Part shown: positions 10,101-18,007 of the stretch, one piece after another
Layout of the letters: every line of letters begins with the position of its first letter
How positions within the stretch are numbered: the stretch's first letter is position 1
NCBI RefSeq assembly: GCF_009176545.1
Contig: NZ_VTOJ01000003.1
Span: 29,299-93,298 of the forward strand
Source of the DNA: Salinigranum salinum
GTDB taxonomy: Archaea > Halobacteriota > Halobacteria > Halobacteriales > Haloferacaceae
Length of the DNA stretch: 64,000 nt
Reading direction: 5' to 3'
Notes under the pieces: generated by a model
Database searches by the model: none
Seen by the model: the letters and a program-made list of their open reading frames with translations, nothing else
Told to the model about the DNA's origin: nothing
Made by a program: the position numbers and the translations under genes

Positions 10101-10261
10101 CCGACGAACTCAGGAACTCTCGGGGAAAAATTGAACTCCGTAAAAGACAGATTGCTGAGAGAATAGCCTCCCGAGTAAATCGAGGTGATGTCGACGAGGA
10201 GCAGTTGGAGACGTTCAATCGTCTGTTCGCTAGAATCGACTCTGCAATGGAAGCAAACTGA
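7124..10261 (+). CDS. OLD-family ATPase/TOPRIM nuclease with winged-helix N-terminal extension
   Basis: This is a 1045-residue protein. Residues 1-440 are an extension with winged-helix-like segments (about 25-105 and 245-400) joined by acidic linkers. An SMC/ABC-like ATPase follows from about 465: RIQNFRNI at the start, Walker A GKNESGKTS near 492 and Walker B LLLDDPAVYLHPEG near 733. The C-terminal TOPRIM domain has LLVEGPTEY near 827 and LDSDEAG near 888, giving the Glu and DxD metal ligands. OLD proteins are ATP-linked nucleases, and several act in phage defence (P2 Old, GajA). No GajB-type helicase or AriB-type partner is adjacent. Codons such as TTA, AGA and ATA are frequent, suggesting transfer. 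Met22 (7187) is an alternative start. Confidence 0.85.
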   Translation: MTTQSVFSDNYFVAGQNRLFNMSDIPLPLDRFSSDTYLTALEDLVNRYTQEEEPIHYKKAAINVSESTCSSCLKYFSDIGLIEAEKAGVYTPSKPVIGYFRKVGDSKDQAKAEIREILDEYELFSDVLFLIDSGEFGLEELSNKVSGQLGIDKENTSSVAKAIEIFAQFGFVEIEDSGDDPVVQSSIPSDSNSFDLQASTTSETGEIDPDDSQSARQSLDSTFDTDDIPDIDFPPTRGGPEGLLELVDVLSEGGTHSNDSLTESLDVSPRSLRGTTQYGRALGFVEEREDGYALTDEGFELSFASKESDQEELFRNSIRQYPTYRYILQSSLSELGDEADSIDSPTIRKELRTTFGFREKKDDTLRDGITTLLQTLDAAGFGEYIVGRRGAHTRVEGSPEELQLLKDLVTEVSVQHFEETPSDSDSSGSEDTEEQDTEDKATVADHREQSDSETVSIKDSGPTVRISKIRIQNFRNIRDTGFIELENVTTLIGKNESGKTSTLEAINSFSEDYEYTERDLSNSTGEVESDVRIPIITLQFELSKPMVDEFYPQISDDTAMPLTITRTKYFDNSYESNVHAPVDEDEVELPNPNLLYYDSYSLISDKATAEQLYNGECETFQNLLALGEISIDDFRGSSLSRYNTIEQAENRIEDKINGAWSQKSLNIDLRWVDSEETVQLLIQDQLNPDSAIDERPLTYPSQRSDGFQWFLSFYINLLAESSSSGLESKVLLLDDPAVYLHPEGKRDWLESVNEIGKTEQVVFSSHSPYLIDKRYPSRIRAVEDTPRGGTKIREDIFGSDSRTLEPLRNALGVDLGSSPFISRRQLLVEGPTEYYVIAAVANYFSQVLDRDLFGWQEVSVMPVRGASSVVGQASWLASEEIDYAIMLDSDEAGQDVYERIETHNPDIDPDRVVLLENISNSEGVVTEDLFAPSLYVSEFNAEYSEFTSELDEEFEPVSIEEKDGLRWDIGGIEYAGSRLDQVLIEYLEGTNLADELRNSRGKIELRKRQIAERIASRVNRGDVDEEQLETFNRLFARIDSAMEAN

Positions 10262-10356
10262 TCCGAAAACTAAACTCGACACGAACGGCAGAAAAATCTA
10301 CATTGTGCACACAATCGATCGAATCACAATTTTGACCAATATGAACAAATCATCCT

Positions 10357-10833
10357 TCACTGATCAGACTTGGCGCTTAGCATCTCGACCACTTCCTGCA
10401 CACGTTGCTCATCTGCTTCGATGCCGCGCTCACGGAGGATTTGAAGAGCAACTTGGTCTCCGTAGTCAGCGACGACCTGTAGACAAGCATCCTGAAATTC
10501 TCGTCCCTCAAAGTCAGGAACATCGAACATCGAGCAAGCGGCCGTAACCGACGACCGCATCCGAGTGATCCGATTCCATGTTTCATCGCGAACGTAGAAT
10601 CCGTGCATGTTGGTCTCGTTGAAACTAAATGGCGGGCCGTCGCTATCCACCTCCTCTTCCTGTTCACGCTGATTTTGAGTCGACGCAGTCGTCTGCTCTA
10701 CGTCCTCTGTTGGCTCCGGAGGTGTGGCGGTGACCTCTTCAGAATCGCTTCCCTCGTTCTCTTCGTCGTCTCGTTTCTCGGTCTGTTTGAGCTGTTCAGC
10801 GACGTCGCCGAAACGGTCGTCCTCGTCTGGCAT
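10357..10833 (-). CDS. Putative partition partner of ParA
   Basis: This is a 158-residue protein beginning 2 nt after the ParA stop, so the two are co-transcribed. The first 70 residues are a very acidic, Gln/Glu-rich disordered tail. The rest (about 75-158) is folded and helical, with a FYVRDETW segment that may start a ribbon-helix-helix or other DNA-binding fold. By position it should be the centromere-binding or ParB-role protein. That role is inferred from context; no ParB N-domain or ParR motif is recognised. Confidence 0.65.
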   Translation of the reverse strand: MPDEDDRFGDVAEQLKQTEKRDDEENEGSDSEEVTATPPEPTEDVEQTTASTQNQREQEEEVDSDGPPFSFNETNMHGFYVRDETWNRITRMRSSVTAACSMFDVPDFEGREFQDACLQVVADYGDQVALQILRERGIEADEQRVQEVVEMLSAKSDQ

Positions 10834-10835
10834 TG

Positions 10836-11702
10836 TTAGCTATGTTCCTCCACGATATCCGCAAGGTGATCGAAATTCGGGATCTGGTCACAGTCCTCGT
10901 CGAACGCCGAAACCGGTAAGCCTCGTTTGAACGCCCGAGATATCGCCGTTCGTTCGCGGATGCCCGGTTTCGGAATCGGATTGATCGTCTGCCCCGGGTC
11001 GTCAAGCGCGTCGAAGACTTCTGGATCGATCTGAGCGTACTCCGGGACAAAGGGTCCGAACTCCCGGTTGAGGTTCTCGACGAGCGTCCGGTGTTCGTTG
11101 TGTTGATTCATCGTCTCGCGGATCATGTTCGGTGTAACGGCCAGAATCTCCAGCCCGATGTTCTCCCGGATCGGCGCGATCTGGCGCTCGATCATCTTGT
11201 TGAGCCCATTGATCGATCCAGCTCGGGGAATAAGTGGGATGATCACTCGCTGAACGGCGATCAGCGCGTTATCCGAGAGTTTGCCACGCCCGCCGGCGGC
11301 GTCAATGATGACGTAGTCGTACCCGTTCTCGACGAGCGGTTCGACCACGTTTCTGCGGAGTTTCACGTCCGCGAATCGCTCGTCCTTGAGCCGTGTCTCG
11401 ACGTTCTCAAGGTCGTTATTCGAGGGGAGAAGATGTACTCCGAACTCGGTCTCAATGAGCAGTTCCTGCGGATCCTCCCCATCAATGAGTGCGTCCCCGA
11501 GGTCTGCCTCGCGGTCATAGGCCTCATCGTAGCCCAGCTGCGTCGTCAGATGCCCGTCTTTATCGAGGTCAATCAGGACGGTCTCGTGCCCGCGTGCAGC
11601 GAGACGGTCCGCGATGTTGAGGGCGATCGTCGATTTACCGACTCCGCCTTTCAGCAGTGAGACAGCCACTCCGGGGAGGCCCTCGAATTCACTGGCGCCC
11701 AT
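10836..11702 (-). CDS. parA: ParA/MinD-family partition ATPase
   Basis: This 288-residue Walker-type ATPase has the deviant P-loop KGGVGKST near residue 20. Switch I is DLDKDGHLT near 45 and Walker B is VIIDAAGGRG near 120, all typical of plasmid ParA. The ATG at 11702 was chosen over a GTG at 11708. It heads a two-gene operon with the 158-residue partner and is read away from a 270-bp region full of GTAGATT/AATCTAC sites. It should drive ATP-dependent segregation of the replicon. It lacks an N-terminal HTH, so operator binding must come from the partner or another protein. Confidence 0.92.
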   Translation of the reverse strand: MGASEFEGLPGVAVSLLKGGVGKSTIALNIADRLAARGHETVLIDLDKDGHLTTQLGYDEAYDREADLGDALIDGEDPQELLIETEFGVHLLPSNNDLENVETRLKDERFADVKLRRNVVEPLVENGYDYVIIDAAGGRGKLSDNALIAVQRVIIPLIPRAGSINGLNKMIERQIAPIRENIGLEILAVTPNMIRETMNQHNEHRTLVENLNREFGPFVPEYAQIDPEVFDALDDPGQTINPIPKPGIRERTAISRAFKRGLPVSAFDEDCDQIPNFDHLADIVEEHS

Positions 11703-11755
11703 CACCACACCTCCTCAGCCATCGAATCCAACGCGAATTCGGTACGCAATTCACA

Positions 11756-12028
11756 TTTTGTAGATTTTGTAGATTTTTCACCCTGCTCACGATGGGCGAA
11801 TAATCTACGTTTTGCCCTATTCATGCGCGCTCATTGTCTCTCACCCCTCTTAGTAGTACGTCAGACGCAGAACCGACGCAATTCGCACCATCTAAACAAT
11901 CCACATTATGTAGATTTCGGACGCTATGAACGGAATGCAGCGGTCAACGTGGATGAGTAGATCCTGAGAAAACCCATGCAACGTACAGAATCTACATTAT
12001 CCACATATCGTAGATAATCTACACAATC
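11756..12028. repeat. GTAGATT/AATCTAC site cluster, candidate centromere/operator
   Basis: The heptamer GTAGATT or its complement recurs upstream of parA at 11760, 11769, 11802, 11910 and 11989. One-mismatch copies are at 11957 and in the perfect palindrome GTAGATAATCTAC (12010-12022). The motif often sits next to ACATTATG or CACATT. Such arrays next to parA are typical of parS centromeres or partition operators. The region lies between divergent genes and carries no ORF. Confidence 0.7.
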
Positions 12029-12101
12029 TCAATTATTCCAATCATGTACAATAGGCACAAAGGTTCATTCACTCTGATGGCTTCTGTATCGATAGCCCAC
12101 C

Positions 12102-13259
12102 ATGCAGGCCGAGGACCTCCTCCGATCACTCCTCGATTCACGGAGCCAATCTACAACGCTGGCCGAGGCCTCGGTCGAACCGACCCGGATCCAACTGCTG
12201 GCAGTCCTCCGGCGTGAACCACGCAGCGCATCGGAACTGGCGAGAGAATTATCGATATCGCGGCAGACGGTTTATCGAGGGTTCCCGACATGCATCGAGA
12301 GTGGCCTTATCCGGGAGGATGAAGGACAGTACACACTCACCTGTGCCGGTGCATACCTCCTCAGGCGGTACCGACGATTCACCCGGTATGAACGTATCCA
12401 GATCCTTCCGAAGATTGCCCGCTCCAAACACCGCCACTGGGTACTTCAGACGCTCTCAATACAGGAATCGCGCAGAGCCACGCTGAACGCGATTGCTCAA
12501 CGAGAGCCCGACTCTGGCCCATCACGCTCGACCATCTACCGGGTTCTCAATGAATTCACTCAAGAGGGGTATCTCGAGAACTCGAACGGCACCTATCTAA
12601 TCTCTAAAGAGGGGGCTCAATTCCTACGAGAGTACGAGCGATTAGTGCGTGCAGTAGAGGGAGTACTCACGGCGAAGGCGTTTCTCCGGTGGTTACCTGC
12701 TGAATTCGACGATTACCCGATCGAGGAATTAGGGGAAGCAGATATGATCTATAACACCTACAAACAGCCACATCTCTGTCTGAACGCATTCGTAGAGGTG
12801 GCCGACCCCGAGTTAGAAACGTTCCATGGGATAGGAACTATCGTCAGTCCGGCACTCGCTCAAGCCTATCGACCAGTCTTTCGAGGTGATACCAAAGTCC
12901 GGCTCGTGTTTACTGACGACGTTCTCTTCGAACTCCATCGAGATCGGGAGTTCATGCAGTTCCTCAAAGAGCAGGGGTACGGCTCTTTCATCAAACGGGG
13001 CCTCTACGCCCGGAGCGCAGAGTTCAGATTCGTCAAGGAAAAACTTCCGCTCCATGTCGCGGTGTGTGACGAGGACCAGGTCGTGATGGCGCCAGCCCCA
13101 TCGACTGGTGTGACCGAATCGGAGACGACCGGTATTGTAAGCACCAACCCCCAAGTAATCGGATGGGCGCTCAACTACTTCGAGCAGCTCTCCTCTCAGG
13201 GACGTTCACCACTTCGAGCGTTCTTCGACAACGCAGTTGGACGGCGAAAAACAGCGTGA
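12102..13259 (+). CDS. Transcriptional regulator with two winged helices and FilR1-type middle domain
   Basis: This is a 385-residue protein. Residues 28-85 form a winged helix (SASELARELSISRQTVYRG is the recognition part). Residues 110-180 hold a second one (SGPSRSTIYRVLNEFTQEGYLE). The remainder (about 200-370) has the features of the FilR1/DUF1724 ligand-sensing domain: a hydrophobic sheet, KVRLVFTDDVLFEL, and a late ALNYFEQL helix. Proteins of this kind are abundant haloarchaeal regulators. The gene is read away from parA and shares its upstream region with the GTAGATT cluster. Its targets are unknown. Confidence 0.8.
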   Translation: MQAEDLLRSLLDSRSQSTTLAEASVEPTRIQLLAVLRREPRSASELARELSISRQTVYRGFPTCIESGLIREDEGQYTLTCAGAYLLRRYRRFTRYERIQILPKIARSKHRHWVLQTLSIQESRRATLNAIAQREPDSGPSRSTIYRVLNEFTQEGYLENSNGTYLISKEGAQFLREYERLVRAVEGVLTAKAFLRWLPAEFDDYPIEELGEADMIYNTYKQPHLCLNAFVEVADPELETFHGIGTIVSPALAQAYRPVFRGDTKVRLVFTDDVLFELHRDREFMQFLKEQGYGSFIKRGLYARSAEFRFVKEKLPLHVAVCDEDQVVMAPAPSTGVTESETTGIVSTNPQVIGWALNYFEQLSSQGRSPLRAFFDNAVGRRKTA

Positions 13260-13410
13260 TCGGCGCTGGAGCGCTTCCGGATCTGCATCGGATCCTCGGT
13301 GGCGATACGTGGCACTCGGCTCGAATAGTATACTCAGAAACAGCTTGTTTCACAACCCGTTACACTGTGGACAGAGATGCAGTATTCAACCGAGCCATCC
13401 GAGCAAAAAT

Positions 13411-13866
13411 ATGGCCGGGAGGGAGAGTACACCAGATTCGGCCACAGACGACGCTACCTTCGGCGGCAGCAGAGGGAATGCTTCCGAGGCGAGCAGTCCG
13501 TCCAGTGAGCCCGAGAGCAACGGATGGTACCGAGTCACCTTTTCAATCCCATGGATCGTCAGGTGGGCAGAGAGTGGCCAGGACGCAATCAATGTCGCTG
13601 TGAGCGAAGTCGGAAAACGGGTCACACCGACAAGCGACCTGATTCGAAATGTCGATATCAGCGTCCAAGACATCAATTGTGCTAATTGCGGAACGAGCAG
13701 CGACGCGGTACAGCTGGTTACGGATACCGCGCTCGTTGGACTCGTTCTAACAGTCGAGGCACAGGCGATACGTCGAGAGAAGGCAGAAGCTGTGGCTCGA
13801 CGAGAGATCGGGCCTAATCTGCCGGATATCTCGCTCACGACGATCAATCCGAAGCGCCATCGGTAG
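13411..13866 (+). CDS. DUF555 (UPF0212) family protein
   Basis: This 151-residue protein starts at the ATG at 13411; upstream in-frame sequence is basic and probably untranslated. After a Ser/Glu-rich tail of about 40 residues comes a recognisable DUF555 core. It consists of YRVTFSIPWIVRWAES, INVAVSEVGKRVTP, then CANCG in the place of the usual single CxxC, and TDTALVGLVLTVEA. DUF555 proteins are conserved in euryarchaea as short chromosomal proteins of unknown function. A plasmid copy with an N-terminal extension is a diverged paralogue. It follows the FilR1-type regulator by 150 bp on the same strand. Confidence 0.75.
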   Translation: MAGRESTPDSATDDATFGGSRGNASEASSPSSEPESNGWYRVTFSIPWIVRWAESGQDAINVAVSEVGKRVTPTSDLIRNVDISVQDINCANCGTSSDAVQLVTDTALVGLVLTVEAQAIRREKAEAVARREIGPNLPDISLTTINPKRHR

Positions 13867-13990
13867 GAACAGCCGGTCGTGCGATCGGAATTCGATTCCA
13901 AGGCAAAGGGGAGTGTCCTTCGGGCAGCGCTAGAGGGAGCATCAGAGGGGGAGTAATGCTCTTACTGTGTGTTGACGAATAGCATGGACA

Positions 13991-14398
13991 ATGGCGGAGT
14001 TCCGCCGAGCGGGGGACGAGCAGGTCAACGTCTTTGAAGTCGATGAGACCTACCTGTTCAAGCATTACTTCGATGGTGCAGAGGTGTTCAACCGCCTGAA
14101 GCGGTACTATAACAATCAGCACTACCGTTTTGAAGTGCCTCCCGACGAGTTTCAGGAACTCCGTTCATTCCTAGCCGATCAGGGGTATGGACTGGTTGTT
14201 GTCGATGCAATCGAGGAGTTTGTCGTCGTTGTGAAAAAGTACACCAGCCATCCAGAGAACATCTTCAAGCAGTCAGTGATTCAGCGAAGCGTCGACGATT
14301 ACAACTGCTTCCTGATGACCGATCAGGTAGCTGTCGAACAGGCATGCAACGATGGTGCGCTACGCCTCACGAAGACAGACTTCGATAGCCCTTTCTGA
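13991..14398 (+). CDS. Hypothetical protein
   Basis: This is a 135-residue soluble alpha/beta protein. It starts with a beta-rich segment (VNVFEVDETYLFKHYF), then a Tyr-rich helix and a central hydrophobic strand pair GYGLVVVDAIEEFVVVVKK at about 72-90. The composition and compact size suggest a single folded domain. I do not recognise the family. It is followed by the disrupted TRAM gene on the opposite strand. Confidence 0.65.
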   Translation: MAEFRRAGDEQVNVFEVDETYLFKHYFDGAEVFNRLKRYYNNQHYRFEVPPDEFQELRSFLADQGYGLVVVDAIEEFVVVVKKYTSHPENIFKQSVIQRSVDDYNCFLMTDQVAVEQACNDGALRLTKTDFDSPF

Positions 14399-14431
14399 AC
14401 CGTAGAAAGGAGGCGAACCGGGGTAAGTTAT

Positions 14432-14856
14432 TCAGGAGAGAGGATTGACGACGCTCGCAAACGCGACGTTAGGTCGCACTTCTTCGATTTTGACGGTCGG
14501 TTCGTCGCCGGGCCGGGCACCGGAGACGATCACGACGTAGCCCCGCTCGACTTTCGCGATTCCGTCACCTGGTCGCCGACCGTCTCGATGGACACGTCAC
14601 GTATCTCTCCTTCGTCAACCGGTGGTTCAGGAGGGCCACTGTGACTGTCACGCCGGGAACGGTTGGACGGCTTGGATGTCTGTTCCGACCTCTCCGTTGT
14701 CTCCGCCGAATCGAAAACTGCGATCCGATACGTCTCCCCAGGAGTGACGACATCGTGATCGACCTCGCCCGACGGAATCTCGACGACGTATGTTCCGTCA
14801 CGAGTGTGGACAGTCGCACTGAAGACAGAGCGAAGTGAGTCTGGTATCTCGACCAT
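14432..14856 (-). pseudogene. TRAM-domain protein gene with a -1 frameshift
   Basis: The gene opens at 14856 with MVEIPDSLRSVF and a typical haloarchaeal TRAM-protein N-terminus. A Ser/Arg linker follows, and the TRAM domain begins near 14600 (RDVSIETVGDQVT). The frame then breaks near 14561 and stops early at 14530. In the next frame the expected continuation is intact, GIAKVERGYVVIVSGARPGD through EEVRPNVAFASVV, ending at 14432. One missing G near 14562 explains it all. TRAM proteins bind RNA, and the haloarchaeal stand-alone forms are RNA-chaperone-like. A TATA-like box at 14881-14891 sits 25-35 nt upstream of the ATG. Either a recent pseudogene or a sequencing error is possible. Confidence 0.8.
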
Positions 14857-14963
14857 GGGATACGCAGAGACTCGGGGAGTACAATACTTAACGGGAGGGA
14901 TGGCCGTAGAGCAGCGTTCCACACGCATTCCCCGAACAGCAGAACCACTCGAGCTACCGGTCG

Positions 14964-15443
14964 TTACTGGTACCGTGGGTCCTCATCCGGAGGTGGATAC
15001 TGAACGACTGGATCACCCTTCTCGTTCGTTACCGCAGGGGGTCTGTCACTCGGCTCCTCATCCATGACGTCTTTGAGAATCGCGTAGAAGCGCCACTCCG
15101 AACCATAATCGAACAGATAGCAGATCCGGTCACGTACGTCGAGATCCAGCCGCGTGATCACGTCAGCAATCGTCGTCTCCGCAGCGTTGTAGACCGTTTC
15201 GTCGCGCGCCATCGGGCCACCGCTCGGGAGGTCTTCGTACTCTTCGGGACGCTGGTATTTCACCGGACTCTCCCAGTAGTCCTCGTCAGTCCCGAAAAAC
15301 CAGAGGTGCTCCTGATTCAGCCCAACAGCCTCGTTGATCGTCGCCTGAAACGCTGTGAGTGGACGGTCACCTCCGATCACGATATCGCGCCAGAGACCTC
15401 TGGGGTCTGCCGCGAGTTTCACGCGGAATCGATAGGCCGTCAT
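14964..15443 (-). CDS. Plasmid pRiA4b ORF-3-like protein
   Basis: This is a 159-residue protein. It opens with YRFRVKLAADPRGLWRDIVIGG and has LTAFQATINEAVGLNQEHLWFF at about 32-52 and CYLFDYGSEWRF at about 108-120. This is the pattern of the pRiA4b ORF-3 family (PF07929), found on plasmids and mobile elements, sometimes as a transposon passenger. The family's biochemical role is not established. It lies 3 nt downstream of the 15447-16424 gene on the same strand and is surely co-transcribed. Confidence 0.8.
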   Translation of the reverse strand: MTAYRFRVKLAADPRGLWRDIVIGGDRPLTAFQATINEAVGLNQEHLWFFGTDEDYWESPVKYQRPEEYEDLPSGGPMARDETVYNAAETTIADVITRLDLDVRDRICYLFDYGSEWRFYAILKDVMDEEPSDRPPAVTNEKGDPVVQYPPPDEDPRYQ

Positions 15444-15446
15444 CGC

Positions 15447-16424
15447 TCACTGTACCTCCGCACCCGTCCGAAAACTCGTGAGCTCGTCGATACGGGCCTC
15501 CAGTTCCTCAATCTCGTGACGGAGTGCATCACCGTCGTCACCTTCGGTGCCTGCAAGCCGATCTTTCAATCCCTGCAGCCGGGATTCCTTCACGTCTTCA
15601 TCGACCTCCGCTTTCCGGACATACACCCGCTCGTCGATATCGTAGACATCCGACTCGGAGAGGTCCGTCACGTCGAGCGCTTCGTCGACCTTCTCGCGGT
15701 CAACACCCAGAATGCGCTCACGGGGAATGCCAGCCGTTTCCAGTGCCGCGAGGACCTCTTCCTCATCCTTGAGCGTGCGCCGGCGCCGTGACGTCCGCTG
15801 GACCGACCCGTACTGGCCGTACGTGGGTTGGTCGTCGTGGATTCGATCCAAGAGCACGTCGGAGACCCGCTGACGAAGATCGTCAGCGCCACGCTGAACG
15901 TCCGACAGCAGCGTGTAGAGATTCACGAGGGCTGGGGTATCTAACGTGGTGAGATCCGATACAGCGTGACGTTCGAGCGCATCGAGCAGGAGGAGGGCAT
16001 CGCCATAGAGCTCGAGATCCTCCGGTTCAGTTCGCTCTGGACCATCACCACTGGTCGACTCGTGGGCGGTGTCGACGAGCTGTGTGGACGTTGGCTCGTC
16101 AGTTTCGGTGATCGTGCCCGCTCGCTCGTCGATGTCGAATCGGGGATGGAGGCTCAACACGGCGGGATATGGATCGGCGTCCGGTGGCAAGCGGTCAAGT
16201 TCGAACGCATCGGCCGTCTCCGTGAGCCGCTGATAGAGCGTTTCGAACTGTTCGCGGTGGAGGGGACGAGACTCACCAGACTCGGCGAGTTCGATGATGA
16301 TGCGGTGCTCCTGGACATCGGTGATGCAAAATCGAATGTCCGAGAGTGGCGTCCTGAGTGTGGCTCCCTCCGGGAGCGCCTCGCATTCCTCCAAGAGCGT
16401 GTGCCACCTCGCGCTGAAGGACAT
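15447..16424 (-). CDS. Hypothetical coiled-coil protein
   Basis: This 325-residue protein starts at the ATG at 16424 (MSFSARWHTLLEECE); an earlier in-frame start at 16439 adds only five residues. A beta-rich N-terminal domain (about 1-95) is followed by an acidic linker. A helical middle comes next, then a basic RTSRRRRTLKDEEE segment near 220, a DVYDIDERVYVR strand, and a C-terminal coiled coil (about 280-320). It is the first gene of a two-gene unit with the pRiA4b ORF-3-like gene and is divergent from the XPB-Bax1 pair. No family is recognised. Confidence 0.6.
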   Translation of the reverse strand: MSFSARWHTLLEECEALPEGATLRTPLSDIRFCITDVQEHRIIIELAESGESRPLHREQFETLYQRLTETADAFELDRLPPDADPYPAVLSLHPRFDIDERAGTITETDEPTSTQLVDTAHESTSGDGPERTEPEDLELYGDALLLLDALERHAVSDLTTLDTPALVNLYTLLSDVQRGADDLRQRVSDVLLDRIHDDQPTYGQYGSVQRTSRRRRTLKDEEEVLAALETAGIPRERILGVDREKVDEALDVTDLSESDVYDIDERVYVRKAEVDEDVKESRLQGLKDRLAGTEGDDGDALRHEIEELEARIDELTSFRTGAEVQ

Positions 16425-16594
16425 ATCAAGCGATAGCACGAGCGCATGCTAAAACGTACCGTGGTAAGAGCGGTATACCGATACTGACTGAGTCGGGCAG
16501 ACAGCACAGTGAATCGGCAGGCCACAACAGACGGGCAGGACAAGTGGTCAACCCACAGATTGAATCTGACGGGTCGCGTGTACCGTCGTAGCGA

Positions 16595-18007
16595 ATGCGG
16601 ATCGAATTCGACGACGGAACACTCCTCCTCCGGGACGCGCCGGATAACGTCCCCCATGCGGAGTGGGACGACCGCGTCGACGAGTATCGGACACAGGCCT
16701 ATCGGTATCAAGCTCTCCTCGAATGGGCCGGGGCATTGACGGGCAGCGACAACCAGGCAACGCTCCGCAACGGCTTCGTCGACTCCGTCGAAGATGCTGC
16801 CAGGGCCTACCCGGCCCTTGATCTCACACCAGCGCTCCACATCGAACCGCGTGACTACCAACAGGCCGCGCTCGACGCCTGGATCGACCACGGCCGGCGG
16901 GGTAGCGTCATCCTCCCGACGGGCAGCGGGAAGACCTTCCTCGGCTTGCAGGCGATCGCCGACGCCGGCGTCAGTGCTCTCGTCGTCACCCCGACGATCG
17001 ATCTGATGAACCAGTGGCACGCCACGCTTACCAATGCGTTCGGTGACCAACTTGCAGAACCGATTGGCGTCCTCGGCGGAGGCAGCCACGATGTGACCGC
17101 CATCACGGTTACGACCTACGACAGCGCCTACCGCTACATCAACGAGTACGGGGACCAATTCGGCCTGCTTGTCGTCGACGAGGAACACCACCTCCCAGCA
17201 CCGACCTACCAGCAGATTCCCGAGATGACCATCGCCCCCTATCGGCTCGGGTTGACCGCGACGTACGAGCGGCCCGACGGCAAACACGAACTGCTAGAGG
17301 ACCTCATCGGCCCCGTCGTCTATCGGGAGGACGTCGACGAACTCGCGGGGGAGTACCTCAGTGAGTACGAGACGATCCACATGTCGGTCAATCTCACTCC
17401 CGACGAGCGCTCCGAGTACGATGAGGAGTACCAGATCTATCGCGACTACGTCGACAGCCACGAGTTCGACCTCTGGAAGGAGGAAGGCTACGCGGAGTTC
17501 CTCAAACGCACCTCCTACGATCCCCAGGGCCGTCGAGCGCTCATCGCGAAGCAGCGCGCCGAACGAATCGCTCGGACGGCACACAAGAAACTCGATACGC
17601 TCGACAACTTGCTCAAACGCCACCACGACGATCGGACGATCATCTTCACCGCCAACAACGACTTCGCCTACGACATCTCTCAAGAGTTCATCGTCCCCTG
17701 TATCACCCACCAGACCAAGACTGACGAACGCACCGAGATCCTCGAGCGGTTCCGCACCGGCGAGTACTCGATACTCGTCACCTCACAGGTCCTCGACGAA
17801 GGGATCGACGTGCCAGCCGCCAACGTCGGGATCATCCTCTCGGGGAGCGCCTCGAAGCGCCAGTATGCCCAGCGACTCGGCCGGATCCTCCGACCGACCG
17901 ATGACCGCCAGCCAGCCCGACTCTACGAGATTATTACGGCCGACACAATGGAGACGTACGTCTCCCAGCGGCGACGGGAAGGGGTGAGTGCCAGTGCTGA
18001 CGGCTAA
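16595..18007 (+). CDS. XPB/Rad25-like superfamily 2 DNA helicase
   Basis: This 470-residue protein has an N-terminal segment of about 85 residues, the place of the archaeal XPB damage-recognition domain. It is followed by two RecA-like domains. Walker A is PTGSGKT near residue 108, the DEAH-type box is DEEHH near 195, TATYERPDG is motif III, and QRLGRILRPT near 427 is motif VI. Archaeal XPB unwinds DNA at lesions or transcription bubbles together with the nuclease Bax1. Here the next gene is the Bax1-like DUF790 gene, overlapping by 20 nt, which confirms the assignment. Confidence 0.88.
   Translation: MRIEFDDGTLLLRDAPDNVPHAEWDDRVDEYRTQAYRYQALLEWAGALTGSDNQATLRNGFVDSVEDAARAYPALDLTPALHIEPRDYQQAALDAWIDHGRRGSVILPTGSGKTFLGLQAIADAGVSALVVTPTIDLMNQWHATLTNAFGDQLAEPIGVLGGGSHDVTAITVTTYDSAYRYINEYGDQFGLLVVDEEHHLPAPTYQQIPEMTIAPYRLGLTATYERPDGKHELLEDLIGPVVYREDVDELAGEYLSEYETIHMSVNLTPDERSEYDEEYQIYRDYVDSHEFDLWKEEGYAEFLKRTSYDPQGRRALIAKQRAERIARTAHKKLDTLDNLLKRHHDDRTIIFTANNDFAYDISQEFIVPCITHQTKTDERTEILERFRTGEYSILVTSQVLDEGIDVPAANVGIILSGSASKRQYAQRLGRILRPTDDRQPARLYEIITADTMETYVSQRRREGVSASADG

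Noticed and set aside
7124..10261. Assignment of the OLD-type gene to Gabija or PARIS
   Set aside because: No UvrD-like GajB or separate AriB gene is adjacent, and the N-terminal winged-helix extension is not part of either system as described.
16154..17287. 377-residue open frame on the minus strand
   Set aside because: It overlaps the XPB helicase motifs and the end of the 15447-16424 gene; it is a high-GC shadow frame.
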